Shown here: piece after piece, positions 11,193 to 22,988 of the stretch
How the letters are laid out: every line of letters starts with the position of its first letter
How positions within the stretch are numbered: the first letter of the stretch is position 1
Source: Berberis thunbergii
Taxonomy: Eukaryota > Streptophyta > Magnoliopsida > Ranunculales > Berberidaceae
DNA length: 64,000 bases
Reading direction: 5' to 3'
Assembly (NCBI GenBank): GCA_003290165.1
Contig: QNQO01000512.1
Span: 558,001-622,000, forward strand
Notes under the pieces: model-generated
The model's input: only the letters and a program-made list of their open reading frames with translations
The model's database searches: none
What the model was told of the DNA's origin: nothing
Position numbers and translations under genes: made by a program

Positions 11193-12917
11193 TCATGGGA
11201 AGCCAGAACCCTCCCCTCGAGAAATTAGTCCAAAAGCAACCCTCCTATAACTAAAAAAATCAAGATCAACACCAGTATGCTCTTGTCTGATCAACTCCAA
11301 AAGCTCCAACTTGCCCCGAATGACCTCTGTCGGGATTAACAACCTCATTCCCAACATGTCAAAATTCACCGCACTTACCAAAACAACATAATGTGAATGC
11401 TCCTCCGACAACAAGCGTTCCGCCTCAAGAATGCTACAGATCCGGTCAACTGCAGACTCCAGTTGCCATCGCTCGCCGGCCCATTTCGTCTTCATCCGCC
11501 TTCTTTCAATTTCTTGGGCCTTTAGGTCGGACGACCATCTGTCCAAGGCCGCATCTAGGCTCTCCAATTTAGCCCTAGTCTGTCCCAGCTCAGCACGGGT
11601 CGTTGCCAAATCAAACTTGGTCGCCCTCAGTTGAGATCTTATGCTCACAAACTTTGCTTCACTGGCAGAAATCACTGCATTGCTGCAGTACCAAAACTCT
11701 GCAACTGACCAGTCAAGGAGTCCACTCGGTAGAGGGCATCTGAATTTGACATCCGTAGGTCCATGAAGGCTTTCTCCAAAGCAAGAACTCGCCCGCAGGC
11801 TTCGGGATGCAAAGAGATAGGATTGTGTAGCTCAAGGACACGAACGACCATCTCGGGACCATAGTGACACAAAGCATCAACACGTGGTCCAATGTCCTCC
11901 CCCTCTAAGTGAACAATGGGAGTGGCAGCATCAAGAGGAGAGCGACGACCCCCAAGGTCACCGCCTGTGTAGAAGGCGACAACCCAAGGGGAGAAGCAGC
12001 ACGGTTAGAGGCTTGCCTCATCCTCGGAACAACGACAGGAGACACGTTCACCTACAATTCGGCAAGCCTAATCGAGCTAGGCAGGGCCAAACTTCTCTTC
12101 CTTGAACGATGATTGACAACCCCTTCGGCCGGTGAACCTGGCATGGCGTGGACATCATGAGAACACCGCAGCAACCCTCTGCGCACAATATTGCCAGGCA
12201 TTATAACCTTCTCGACGGATATCAAAGGAAGTTTGAGGAACCCCCTCTTTATCCGACTTTCCTCCACAGTGAGAGGTAGAACAACAAATTTCCTGAAATA
12301 AAGAAGTAACATTAGAACCAACTTCGCATCAGGGATATATAAAATAATATATACGAAGCCAGTGACAAAGAAACTTATGGATATTAAACTGAAAGTATCA
12401 GGAAACTCTACGACTCCTGAGCTTGAAGTACGAAGAATTCACCGAAGCCAAGAACCAATACTTTTCCAGGGTTCAGTGTCCTCTGCCACTAAATGAAGAT
12501 AAGTAGGGTAATTCAATATACAGAGACCTCTGGGGTCCAACCGAACAACAGTCATGTGATGAATGGTCAAACGAGTGGCCGCATCATGTCCCTCAGAAGA
12601 ATCGCAAACATAGTATTAAACCCGCTTGGGACCATTTGAGCGGGAAGCATGCAGAAAGAAAAAAATCGCCAAATGTCGTCTGGCACGGGGAATCAAAGCC
12701 TTGACACGAACATGCTCCGGTGCAAACTTATATACCCTTGAGGGGGTGTAGTCAAAACAAAATCTCCCAACGCAGGAACGATTTCCAAATCCCTTGGAAT
12801 ACGGTACAAACTACGAAGCCTGACTAACTCAGTTTCATCAACCATGCTACCCTTGAAAAGCTTGAGGCAAGTAGAGGACAATAGATCCTTGGAAGAAAAT
12901 AAAACATTTTCTGCCAT
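11193..12917 (-). pseudogene. Antisense ORF of Tat element A
   Basis: The protein is read opposite to the element, between the tandem repeat and the 3' LTR. Its N-terminal part (12917-12693) contains LRSLYRIPRDLEIVPALGD and TPPQGYISLHRSMF, resembling the start of the Pfam Transposase_28 domain ('putative gypsy type transposon'). After gaps with stops or a possible intron (about 12320-12400), the C-terminal part (11872-11193) is rich in heptad-like charged and hydrophobic residues and looks like a coiled coil (LRATKFDLATTRAELGQ). The function is unknown. The same module lies in elements B, C and D. Confidence 0.55.
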
Positions 12918-13178
12918 CAGTAGAAAAAATGAATCAAAACTTCACAACAACACTATTGCTTTAAAGAACAACGCGGATGAGGATATGAAAATCTTCATCG
13001 AAACGACAAATATTTATAGGGAAGACAAATTGCACCTTCCCTTCTTGAGCAACCACGTATCCATTAATGTTATGCACCGCTCGAGACAGACGCTTTGAGT
13101 TCAATCATCACGACAGTACAGTTGCTTTTCGAAAAGTCAGTGGATCAAGTAAACGCTCCACTAACTCGGGGGAGTAGC

Positions 13179-13840
13179 TGATGATACACCAAAACATCAC
13201 ATCCCTTATCCATACATGTGTCATGATAATCTCAAGGAACTATGGGCACCAGTGTTAGCCTAACTCCGATCCAGCCCAAACATTTCTAAGCCCTCCCAAT
13301 GCAGTTCGCCAAATGGACCGTAACTCTTACAGGTTGCTAAGCCTACGTGTCTCACAGTTATCCTCAATACTCGTAAGCCCTGCTAAGACAAGTATCTTGA
13401 GGATCAGCTTCGGATAGGCAATTATAACAGCTCTCTGCTTTCGACTAGGATGCAAATACTAGAGAACATATTACACAAGGAAACTTCCTTTTACGGATTA
13501 CCCTCAGTTAGGGAACTATCTCCCACATATCTAGGAATACAGGACTAACATGAAACTTCCCTTCTGCAGCACGACTTCTAATTAGATAAAGATCTCCACG
13601 AAGATCTCCTTCCAAAACTAGGCCATCGATGGCCTGTTCGAACCAGGACTTCTGCATTATTAATAAGACATGAGGTTGGTAAGCTAAGGTACGCTACAAA
13701 TTCCTTATTTACAACATTCCACCTTCCTTGAGTCCCTGTCTGACTTTAGCATCGGAGTGTCATCGCCCACAACAATGGTGGTCTGTGGCTCACGTGCGTT
13801 ACTTGTGCAGATCAGCAAGGAGGGAAAAATGACTGCATCA
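13179..13840 (+). repeat. 3' LTR of Tat element A
   Basis: Begins TGATGATACACC right after a purine-rich tract (CTCGGGGGAGTAGC) and ends GACTGCATCA. About 662 bases. Alignable by eye to the other Tat LTRs in the window through CCCAGC/GATCC, TTGAGTCC/TTAAGCC and GTGTTACTTGTGCA-like blocks, but it is the most diverged of the five. Confidence 0.75.
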
Positions 13841-14162
13841 ATGCGAATTTAAAAGAGTTGAAATATTTTAATATCCTTTAGGATTTGGAAATGGTATGGA
13901 TGATCCCAAATATAAGAGAATGTAGAAGTAAAGTTAAAATAGGGGAAGTTTTTGGGATGCCCCCTAAAATTTTGGCTATTTTAGAGAATCCCTTGGAGAT
14001 GCTCTTAGGTGTAATGCAGATGGTCCTAATTATAAATATTAAGTTATAAGCATTGAGGTATTCACACACCTACGATAATGCTACAGTGTTTTGAGCCCAA
14101 TCCAATATAGTTACATTTCCAAAAAGGCAAAAGTCTTGCAAGTCAACAAGTATTCAGTGCAA

Positions 14163-14930
14163 TCAGTCCAAAGCTCCATTCAAATAGAGGAGTCTAAACG
14201 CAAGTGAGCTGGTTGATAACATTGAAAAATTCCTCAAGACGAGTCCCATGAAACATGAGACCATGCTTGAACAAAACAAAGGTTGCCTTAGCAACACACA
14301 GTTCGGTCGTGTCACTAAACCGAATCTTTGAATCTTCAAAATGCAGCTTAAAAACAAGGATTGCGATTTTTTTTGAAATTACGAAAAGAAAGTGTGAAAA
14401 AATTACTTTTTTTTGAAAAATTTCGAGGTTTTTTTCATAAATTTTGGATATTTTTCTTCGTAAAAATGCAAAAAACAGCTACTAAAATTTTCATTTTTAG
14501 ATTTTTGAAAAATTTAATGATATTTTCGTAAATTTTGTTTTTTTTCTAATTATCATTTATTCTAATTATTTATTGATTTTTGAAACCATCCCCTTATTTC
14601 CTAATTATCACTTCTTCTACTTATATATTGATTTTTTAAACTACCCCTTGATTTCCTAATTATAGGTATTTTGGTTTCATTTAATGTGTTTAATGCATTT
14701 ATTTACTTGCATATTATTTTTTTCTCCATATTTAATATACCCTTGAAATTCATATATATATATATATATATATTTCATTTATCCTCGAAATTTTTATATT
14801 TTTTCGAAATATTTCTTAAAATTAGAAAATCGAAATTAACTCGAAAAACAAAATCACAATCCTTGCTTAAAAGAACAAGTTAGAATGGTCTCCCTTGCAG
14901 TAGATTTTGCAGCAATGTTTGTTGCACCCT
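14163..14930 (-). pseudogene. Possible broken coding fragment, unidentified
   Basis: On the minus strand, joining the sequence across the MITE gives one open frame containing SFKLHFEDSKIRF and FKHGLMFHGTRLEEF. This is amino-acid-like rather than repeat-like, but I do not recognise the family. The frame ends at a stop near 14200. It could be a decayed gene or transposon fragment interrupted by the MITE; it could also be chance. Confidence 0.2.
14355..14865. mobile_element. 511-bp hAT-like MITE
   Basis: Terminal inverted repeats are CAAGGATTGCGATTTT at the left and AAAATCACAATCCTTG at the right (one mismatch). It is flanked by CTTAAAAA (14347-14354) and CTTAAAAG (14866-14873), an 8-bp target duplication with one mismatch, the size expected for hAT. 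The interior is very T/A-rich with no coding capacity. Confidence 0.65.
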
Positions 14931-15057
14931 GTTGCATCTAAGCGTCAAAAGTTGCATTAAAAAACACATGAACCTGCAAAACAATATGAGATGGTTGCAC
15001 ATTGTGCTAAAATGGCATCTCTTCTAAGTCAACTGAGGACAATTTCTGCATAATTTT

Positions 15058-15741
15058 TGTTGATACACCAAACTATCATCTGATTGACACCGTATGTGTG
15101 TCATCATAATCTCATCAACAGAACAAAACAGGTTTGATTGCACGCTCAATCCAGCGAAGCTCAGACAACATTAAACCCACTATTGGCAGATTCCAGAACG
15201 TTGGACCCAAATTATAGTGCCTTAATAAGTCCATATGTCATGTGGTCAAGCCCTGACAAGGCAAGAGTAAGCTCTGATAAGGCAAGAATATGGGGAATCG
15301 ACCCAAGATAGACATGCCAACAATACATCAGACCCGACTAGGAGGCAAATACTAGAGCATAAGTCGGGCAAAAAATTTCCTTGCATGGACAACACTCAGA
15401 AAGGGAAACCTCTCATGTAGATCTAGGAGCGCAAATCGTGTAGGAAAAATTATCTACATGGACAGCTCTCGAACAGGAAAGGATCTCCAACCAAGTCTCT
15501 TTCCCTAAAATACGTGACCAAAGGCATAGCTGAACAAAGACTCTCACACTATAAAAGGGAGTAAATTCAATGAACTAAGATACGCTACAAAATCCTAGTT
15601 TACGCTTTAAGCCTTTCCTAAGCCTTATCTAATTAAGCATCAGAGTGCTATCGGCAGCCACATGATGGTCTTTGGCTCATGTGTGCTACTTGTGCATGTC
15701 TAGGTAACGACGAGGAAGAAGAGCAGGAATCAACTACATTA
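15058..15741 (+). repeat. 5' LTR of Tat element B
   Basis: Begins TGTTGATACACC and ends CAACTACATTA, immediately before the PBS. About 684 bases. Matches the 3' LTR of B and the LTRs of C along its length (CAGAACAAAACA, TTGGCAGAT, GCATCAGAGTG, GGCTCATGTGTGC). Confidence 0.85.
15550..15557 (+). promoter_or_regulatory. LTR TATA box, element B
   Basis: TATAAAAG lies about 490 bases into the LTR. The same box is in the 3' LTR of B (27476-27483) and as TTATAAAA in the 5' LTR of C (about 28860). It is weakened in the 3' LTR of C (about 49172) and in D. Conservation of position suggests the U3/R boundary. Confidence 0.5.
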
Positions 15742-15744
15742 GTA

Positions 15745-15763
15745 TGGCGTCGTCCATGAGGGA
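15745..15763 (+). other. Primer binding site, element B
   Basis: TGGCGTCGTCCATGAGGGA, three bases after the LTR end, resembles the TGGCGCCGTCTGTGGGGA-type PBS of Tat elements. Several mismatches point to decay. Confidence 0.6.
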
Positions 15764-15839
15764 ATGACATAGTTCCTCAGAAGAAAAGTATTACCACCTT
15801 TCTCGGAGAGCCAGAAAGATGGTGATAATGAGTTCTCAC

Positions 15840-16410
15840 ACTTATGGAGACACTGTTGAACCCTCAAACTCTCGAACTAACGAACGCAGGCCGTTTCGAC
15901 ACCACTACCGCGAGAAGATCCTGCTCAGGCTCCCGCATCAATGGTAGCCATGGCGAACCAAAGTGTGGATCTATTGTCAAATCAAATGCAACAAATCATA
16001 CAAACAGTGAAGGCGCTAAAATCCATGAAACAGAAGCCAAATGAGACGTTGAGGGAATATTCATGCGCTTCAATGACGAGTTCACTTTTGTCGATGGTTG
16101 TTGCGATTAAACAACTGTCACAACCTTCACCGCAGGTCTTAGGAATGGAAAATTCTATAATTTCATTACTCTAGACCCCCAAACAAATATGGCAAACTTG
16201 CTAAGGGATGCCCAGAGATATATCACTTTAAACAAGATGTTGACTGCTAAGAAGGAAGCGAAATCCGGTCAGAAATCTTCTATCCTCTGGGACAACAAGA
16301 GGGACGACGGCCCGGAGTGCACATCCTGCACGGAATGTGCTAAGAGACCGAACGATCCAATAGGTCCAAAAAAATATCACTCCTCAAATTGCGAACCAAG
16401 TTAGTCTATG
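15840..16410 (+). pseudogene. Tat-type gag fragment, element B
   Basis: Pieces of gag are read in different frames: a segment with MANQSVDLLSNQMQQI, then KQKPNETLREY and TFTAGLRNGKFY, then NMANLLRDAQRYI. The KPxETLREY(I)xRF motif is typical of plant gypsy gag. Frameshifts and stops separate the parts, and the order matches element C (40630-41200). Confidence 0.65.
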
Positions 16411-16421
16411 AGAACTAGTGA

Positions 16422-16615
16422 ATGCGACACGTTCCCACCCAGAGCCCGAGCCTGTCCCTGACTTTCACAGATAGGGACCTCCAGGGTGTTCGCAGCCTTG
16501 ATAATGATGCCCTAGTAATATCGGTGTTCATATCCAATTGGGAAGTGAGAAGGTTTTTGGTAGACACCGGAAGTTGTTCGAATGTATTGTTCCTTAAAAC
16601 GTTCTGAAACATGTA
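16422..16615 (+). pseudogene. Tat-type protease fragment, element B
   Basis: LTFTDRDLQGV, then NDALVISVFISNWEVRRFLVDTGSCSNVLF, contains the DTGS aspartic protease active site. The frame ends at a stop soon after (about 16605). The corresponding block in element C (42550-42680) carries DTGSSLNI, supporting the identification. Confidence 0.75.
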
Positions 16616-16744
16616 GTTGAAGGATGAAAACGTAAGCCCCTTGGCAAATCCGCTGGTTAGACTTAGCAAGGAGAAATACTTCTCTAAGGGGAAGATAAGA
16701 TTGACAACATCTGCGGGAACCATCCAAGCATGAAGACCCAAGCC

Positions 16745-17535
16745 CACAAGGCCTTAACTTTAGGATACTATTGGCAGTAAATGCAGCAGGACGCCAAAGA
16801 TATCATCTGCAAGTGTGACAAGTGTCAGAGGTTTTTCGTATACACACATGCCCATTCAGCCATTGACTCCGATCACCAGCCAGCCCATGGCTATTTGTAC
16901 TTTGGGGGATGGACATCGTCAGATCGCTCCCTGCCTCAGCAAATAAGAAGTTTCTCCTTGTAGCGGTGGATTACTTCACTAAGTGGTCGAAGTTGAGCCC
17001 CTGTCCAAGATAGGTCAGGATCAAATTGAGAAATTCATGTGGGCATCCATCATCTGCAGGTTGGATATTCCAAGAACACTAGTAAGCGATAACGAAACCC
17101 AATTTGAGGGTAGCAAGATCAAGAAACTATGTAAAGACCTCGGCATCAACCACCATTTCTCTTTGCCAGGACATCCACAAGCCAACAGCTAGGTAGAAGT
17201 CACCAATAGAACAATTTTGGAAGCACTCAAAAGGAAACTCGTCGCGGCCAAAGGAAAATGAGTCTTAATACTACCATGGATACTCTAGGCGTATTGAACC
17301 ACCAAAAGAACACCCACCGGAGAAACACCTGTCGCCCTGACCTACAGGTCAGAAGTAATGGTACCGATAGAACTCAAAATATCGACTTTTTGGACAAAAG
17401 AATTCAGGCCGGAAGACAACGATGAAACTCCACGCTTCAGTTTAGACCTCCTCGAAGAAAGGAGAAATTAGGCCTCTACCAGAATTGCCGCCTATCAACA
17501 AAAGATGGCTCAATACTACAACAAGAAAGTCAAGC
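16745..17535 (+). pseudogene. Tat-type integrase remnant, element B
   Basis: Begins in the zinc-finger region (AHKALTLGYYW, CDKCQRF) directly after protease-region sequence, marking the deletion joint near 16740. The core is broken into at least three frames but shows VSDNETQFEGSK and HPQANS followed by TAG, where relatives read GQ. The end (REFKVGV) runs straight into the tandem repeat at about 17540. Confidence 0.75.
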
Positions 17536-18290
17536 CACGAGAATTCAAAGTGGGAGTCTAGTCAGCGTTCTCGACGCTTGGTGAAGATGGCTTGCCAGGG
17601 ATCATTGTCCAAATATAGATAATGATCGCCGAACTTATCGCTCGAAGCCTAGTTCGAATAGAACGGATGACAATGGCCTAGAAAGTGGGAGCTTAGTCAG
17701 TGCTTATGTAGCCTGGTGAAGACGACTTCCCAAGGATCATTGTCTAACTATAGATAATGATCGCCGAACTTATCGCTCGAAGTCTAGTCCAAATATAATG
17801 GATGAAGATAACCTAGAAAGTAGGAGCTTAGTCAATGCTCATGTAGCCTGGCGAAGACGGCTTGCCAGGGATCATTGTCCAACTATAGATAATGATCGCA
17901 GAACTTATCGCTCGAAGCCTAATCCGAATAGAACAGATGACGACGACCTAGAAAGTGAAAGCTTAGTCAGGTGCTCATGTAGCCTGGTGAAGACAACATG
18001 CCAATGATCATTGTCCAACTATATATAATGACCGCCGAACTTATCCCTCGAAGCCTAGTCCGAATAGAACAAATGACAACAACCTAGAAAGTGAGAGCTT
18101 AGTCAATGCTCATGTAGCCTGGTGAAAACGGCTTGCCATGGATCATTATCCTTCCAAATTCAATGATCGCCGAACCTTATCACTCTAACACCTAGTCTGC
18201 GAAACAAACAACGATAGTCCAGGCAAGGGAATGTGAGCTTAGTCAATGGTCATGCATCCTAACAAAGACAGCTCAAAGTCACCATACTTC
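17535..18290 (+). repeat. 135-bp tandem repeat, about 6 copies (3' UTR of element B)
   Basis: The anchor GAGCTTAG (or a variant) recurs at 17554, 17689, 17824, 17959, 18095 and 18235, giving spacings of 135-140 bases. The unit is a shorter relative of the 178-bp repeat of elements A, C and D and keeps the GATCATTGTC/ATAATGATCG inverted repeat. The open frame at 17798-18007 is a repeat shadow. Confidence 0.88.
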
Positions 18291-18494
18291 TGCAAGCAAT
18301 GAACGTCGAACCTGATCAAAGCCTAGTCAGCTTCTACTGATAACGATGGATCAAGACCCAAGCTACGCCCTAGTTTGGCATAAGAAAGTTAAAATGAGTC
18401 GAAGAAAAAGAAGTATAAGCACTTCAGAACTTATTATGCAAGCAATAGACTAGCGCAATGGCATGATAACACATATAAGCTATAGAAGGTACAA

Positions 18495-18828
18495 GTGCAA
18501 AAAACTACTCGACAAACTTTCTTTAAGTCATATTTCAAAAGTTTCAAATGCTCTGGAGAGCTCGCTTCAGAGGCTGAAGAGCCATTTACATTAAAAGGAA
18601 CTGCGGGAGATAAAACAACATTATCTGAAGTCGGCCTTAAGTCATTAGATGAAGATACGGGGTTAGAGACTTTTGTCTCGTCAATCTTCCAGAAACACCT
18701 TTCCTATATCGTTCATAGTCAAGCTCCAAGTGGGGGTTATCTTCCTCAATTAAGCCAAACAATTCTAGCCTACTCCGGGCAATAGCGGGAGACTCTGAAG
18801 TTACACTCGGAGCCTTGGACTCCACTAG
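18495..18828 (-). pseudogene. Antisense ORF of element B, C-terminal part
   Basis: The minus-strand frame contains SRLELFGLIEEDNPHLELDYERYRKG, matching the C-terminal end of the antisense ORFs in A (LELLELIRQEHTGVDLDFFSYRR), C and D. It is cut at 18828 by the Tekay-like insertion; the N-terminal remainder resumes at 22989. Confidence 0.6.
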
Positions 18829-18942
18829 TGTAATTCGGGGCTAATCATAACTTACTTTAATGTCAATAATGGGTGACATTATTCCGTGTAGTTTTCTTCT
18901 AGCTGTTTGTATCCTGAATTTTTAGTTAACCCTTTTTGCGAA

Positions 18943-19254
18943 TCTCGGGACGAGATTCTTTTAAGTTGTATGTATTGTAGCACCCCGTAATTTTTGTACT
19001 TACTGAATATTTTATATATATCTTTGTGTGATAGTCTTCATGAAGTTATGGACATATGCATGAGCTATTTGTTTGTCCATGTGATGTGTGCATTGTTTCT
19101 TAAGGGAGGTTAGTAGAATTTGTTTTTGAAATGATTTATTATTTGGACTCTAGTGTTGGTTCATTTGGAAGGTAGTTTGTTTATCTAAGAATTAATTTCC
19201 TACTTACCTTCCACTACCGAATCTCGGGACGAGATTCTTTTGAGTTGTATATAT
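18943..19254 (+). repeat. Duplicated Tekay internal/LTR boundary
   Basis: GAATCTCGGGACGAGATTC occurs at about 18944 and again at about 19219, each followed by TTTT(A/G)AGTTGTAT and TGTA(G/A)(C/T)ACCC. The 19-base motif is itself a perfect 8-bp inverted repeat with a GGA loop. About 275 bases separate the copies. Confidence 0.6.
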
Positions 19255-22200
19255 TGTAATACCCGCCTAATTAAATAAATAAATAAATAAAAATTCTTGT
19301 TCATTAATTGTGGTATATATTGTAATCTCAATTATTTGGAAAAAAAGTTTTTTTTATTTGCCATTGCTAAATAGGATAAAGTGTGTGTATTTAACCAAAA
19401 ATTTGTAAACCCTAATGTTGATGGATTGTTACTCAATTGTATTTGGGTTTGGTTTTGGGCTTTTTATTTAACTAATGAATAGGGTTTTATTTTGTGAAAG
19501 AGAGTGGGTGCATTCGAAAGTTCGGTGGGGGCGAATAGCCACCCACCATATATAAAAAAAAGAAAAAAAAATCATTTTTCCTTCCTCCTTTTCTTTTCTC
19601 CTTTTCCTTCTTCTTTTGTGCAATAGGAAGAGCAAGATTACTCTTCTTCTTACCCTTTTCGGCGGCGACGAAGGTGAGAGAGATCGTGAGGAACTATGTG
19701 GCGATGGAGAGGTGTTGGCGGCGCTGGGAATGGTGAGGGAGAGATCGCAGGCGAGAGGATGATGGGATGATTGCGTTGGTTGCGCAAATCAATGGTGATT
19801 TCATCAAGTGAGTTTCTCCATCCCCTTCACCTTTACAGTGAGTTTTCTTTCACAAATTTCTTTGATTGTATTGTGTTTAGGTTTTGTTGCTTTGATGGGA
19901 ATTTTGGTAAGATCTGATGGGTTTGACGAATGTTTGTCTCTATGCAATATTCATAATTGCTTATCCTTAAACCCCCAATTGACTCTTCTTCTTTTTCCCA
20001 CTTTCATTTCTGTTAGAGGGAAAAGAAATGTGAAAAATGTGGGCATAGATTAGTGGAGTGACAATTATGGTTACTTTTTGTTGATTCGGATTAGCTTTGT
20101 GTAACAGATACTAGGAATGACTATAGTGACTGGAAGGTTCTTTTGACAGGTTAAAAACAAATTTGGGGAAACTCATTTTTTGCATTGAATTTATTGTTTA
20201 AGAAATATTCTAATGTAGGGTCTATCAGTTTACATAAGTTCAAGTTAAGGTGGTTACATCCGAATACCGTGTTACAAAAATGATAGTCGCTATAAATCCT
20301 CAACAAATGTGTGTAGTTAGATGTGTTCATGTGATTGCTACCAGCCTAGTCTGCTCAATTAGCATCTTCCATTGGTATTTGGTTGAGTTGTGACTCATCT
20401 CTTCCTACATTATGTCCAAACATTATTTACATGTAATTAGTCACATGATCTAGGGATTAGTTTAAAACATGCTCTGTAGAGCTGTATGAATGAAAGCTTC
20501 TGTAGCCATGGACCTGGTAAGTGAATTTTCATGATCTGACATACATATATCGAAAATGGTTTCACCAAAGCCATAAGATCAACCCAGGAAGTGCTTAACT
20601 GATACTTCAAATAAAGGGTTAAACACAAAAACTGAAACCTAGGCACTCAAATTTCAAATGTTAAGTAGCTGAGTTGAGGCTAAAGAATTACAAGAGAACA
20701 AAATAACTATGCTACAGTAAACATGTAGCTACCTAGCATATTTTGACTTCTAGAAGTTGGATTTATCTAAATAACGGGGGTTAGGGTGTATGATTACTCT
20801 ATTAACATCTCATTTTCTTCTATGAGATTAATGCAACATACATATTACACTGCGCTTTAAGCTTTTTAAATATTAAAGAATTAGTTTCTAAACAATTTCA
20901 TATCCTTCTTCTATTCTCCAGTCATTAGTTCTTCTTGACCATAAACGTCACAACCATGTTGTTCACGTCTTCATAATTACATTTTCCCCAATATTCTTGT
21001 CTAGATGCTTGCCAACTCCAGTCTCTACTCTGGTGCTCACCTGTTTTATTTAAATGGACAAGATATTAAAACTATAACCTAATGAGATGTACAATGTATC
21101 CAGGTAAATCATCCGAAGGCTGACAGATGACCTGATTTGTTTGTAAAATCTGTATTGTTATAGACATAATCATGGGGTATGCCTTACATGATTGGAAACT
21201 TCTTGGAGTCTACTTTTCATTGACCCAAACGGTATGCAATTTGGGGTTCTAACGTGAGAGTTATGTACATTTGAGTGATGATTGGTCAAGCTATCCGGTT
21301 AGGATAGTTTGTTCATTTCGGTGTTGTTGGCAATGTTATGTGTTTGACTGTTTTGGGATGGGAGCATAGTTGTTTAGGGTCTGCCTTGGGTTGTCTTGAG
21401 TTGCATTTGATGTAAATAAAAATATTGTTTGTAGCCGAATGAGGTTGGTTGCTTTGGTGTAAGTTAGTGTTCACCCATGATTGTCATGCACTTTCATGTT
21501 TATATATTGAAATTGTCTTTTCGGAGATTGCATGTAGTGGCTTTGTTGGATTCAACATTTGAGATACTTTCTGCAAAACTAGGATGTATATTTTTATCCC
21601 TAAAATCACATTCATATGGAGAGTACTATGTGTAGTAGTGTTTGATTTTTCACTATGGTTTGTTTCGTTTTGATGTCTCGTTGATTCTATTGATGTAGGA
21701 CCATTTAAGATTAATGGTGTTCCCCTGTATGTATGCATCTTGAAATGGTTATGTTCTTCCAAAGGAAGGGGTGGATTTCGTTATGAATGACAAAATGTCA
21801 TTTTATCACCGTGTTATTATAAAGCATGATTTATGAATATGCTATGCTTTCTCGAAAGAACTGTAGATATTGTAGTTGATTTACTTATGGTTGACAAAGT
21901 GTCACCATAAAAGAGTATTAAGTTTTAGTTGATATTTTTTTATGCTCTTTTCCACAACTCCGAAGAAAAAAAAACATGTGAAAAGAAAAGAAAATTTTTG
22001 TATACAGACTTGCTTGTATACGTGTGATATGATTTTGGGTATGCAGACTTGCTTGCATATCGGTGCACCGTTCCATGTGAGTTCGGTTGTACGTGTAGAT
22101 TTAGGAAGAATATTTGCCAGTTATCGAACTTCGGGTGAGATGACATGTTCCTCGAGGTGGCACCCCACTTGGAACATGTACCCTCCGAGTGGTTTCGAAG

Positions 22201-22988
22201 GCAAGGGAGGCACACTTGGGTGAGGTGTGTTCGGCACAAGGAGGATAGTGCGATTGTGGAAAAGAAGCGAGATTTCTTTTTGTGTATGTGCATAATTACC
22301 TTAAAGGAAGAAACTAAATGCTCATTCAACCATTGAATGAGAACTATATGTCTTCCTAAAGGTAGAAAGTGTGTTTTGTTAATATTTCAATAATAGTCTA
22401 ATATGACTATTAATTGTATCATTGTTTGGAAATAAATCACCTTTGTGATGACTGATAACTTAGAAATATTATCTGGTTGCTTTTTAACTTTTTCATGCAG
22501 GATGACAAGTCTACTCATATTTCTGCAGGTTAGACTTGCCATGCATAATCAATTTCTATAGTTAGGATGATAACACCGTTGCCTCATGGAAGAACTACCT
22601 GATGTGTGGTTGTTTATTGATTTTTTTGTTTATTTTGATGTTGTCATGTGCATATTTATTGATTTTGGGATGAAAATTTCTCACACCAACTTTATTGCTG
22701 ACCCAAGTGAGCTTTTGCTTCTTGGGTACATTCCTTTGGGAATGTAGCCGATTAGCCTTTCAGGTTTTTGATTTTGAGCTGCGTTACTGGAGTTTCATTA
22801 GTGGGGCTAGCAACGTCAGAGTCTCTCCGGGTTAGATTTTTATTTGTTTAAGTAACTAAATCATGTTTAGTTGTTGCTGCTATTTGTTTATATTGTTATT
22901 GAATTTTCACGTCCCGGTTTTTGGGGAAAACGGATAATCATACGTAGATTTTAGGATTTTCGTTTTCTTCGAAAATTGGGGCGTGACA
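19255..22988 (+). repeat. Long Tekay-like LTR (about 3.7 kb)
   Basis: Starts TGTAATACCCGCC and ends GGGGCGTGACA. A TATATAAA box at 19549 is followed by a pyrimidine-rich leader (TTCCTTCCTCC) and a G-rich GGCGGCGACGAAGG stretch, the usual layout around the transcript start of such LTRs. An alternative LTR start is at 18976 (see the duplication). I see no gene in it. Confidence 0.55.

Larger units (their letters stand above)
6385..13840 (+). mobile_element. Tat-type Ty3/gypsy retrotransposon 'A' (5' part missing)
   Basis: The order is RT, RNase H, a second RNase H, integrase, 178-bp tandem repeat, antisense ORF, purine-rich tract and 3' LTR. A second RNase H after the first, repetitive 3' untranslated regions and antisense ORFs are known features of the Tat lineage (Ogre, Retand and relatives). 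The 5' LTR, gag and protease are not present; the element is cut at about 6385 by the Athila-like insertion. Many stops and frameshifts show it is inactive. Confidence 0.8.
13841..15057. other. Spacer between Tat elements A and B
   Basis: No intact gene is present. It holds the hAT-like MITE at 14355-14865, a TA dinucleotide run at about 14753-14773, and a possible broken coding fragment flanking the MITE. The rest is AT-rich sequence I cannot assign. Confidence 0.5.
18829..22988 (+). mobile_element. Tekay-like LTR retrotransposon remnant with TSD ACTAG
   Basis: The 4160-bp insertion begins TG and ends TGACA and is flanked by ACTAG (18824-18828 and 22989-22993). Its right end, GGGGCGTGACA, and the GAATCTCGGGACGAGATTC block followed by TGTA(G/A)xACCC are typical of the internal/LTR boundary of Tekay (Del) chromoviruses. 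Only about 150 bases of non-LTR sequence are present at the left, then a very long LTR, so gag-pol and nearly all of the 5' LTR are gone. No gene is inside. Confidence 0.7.
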
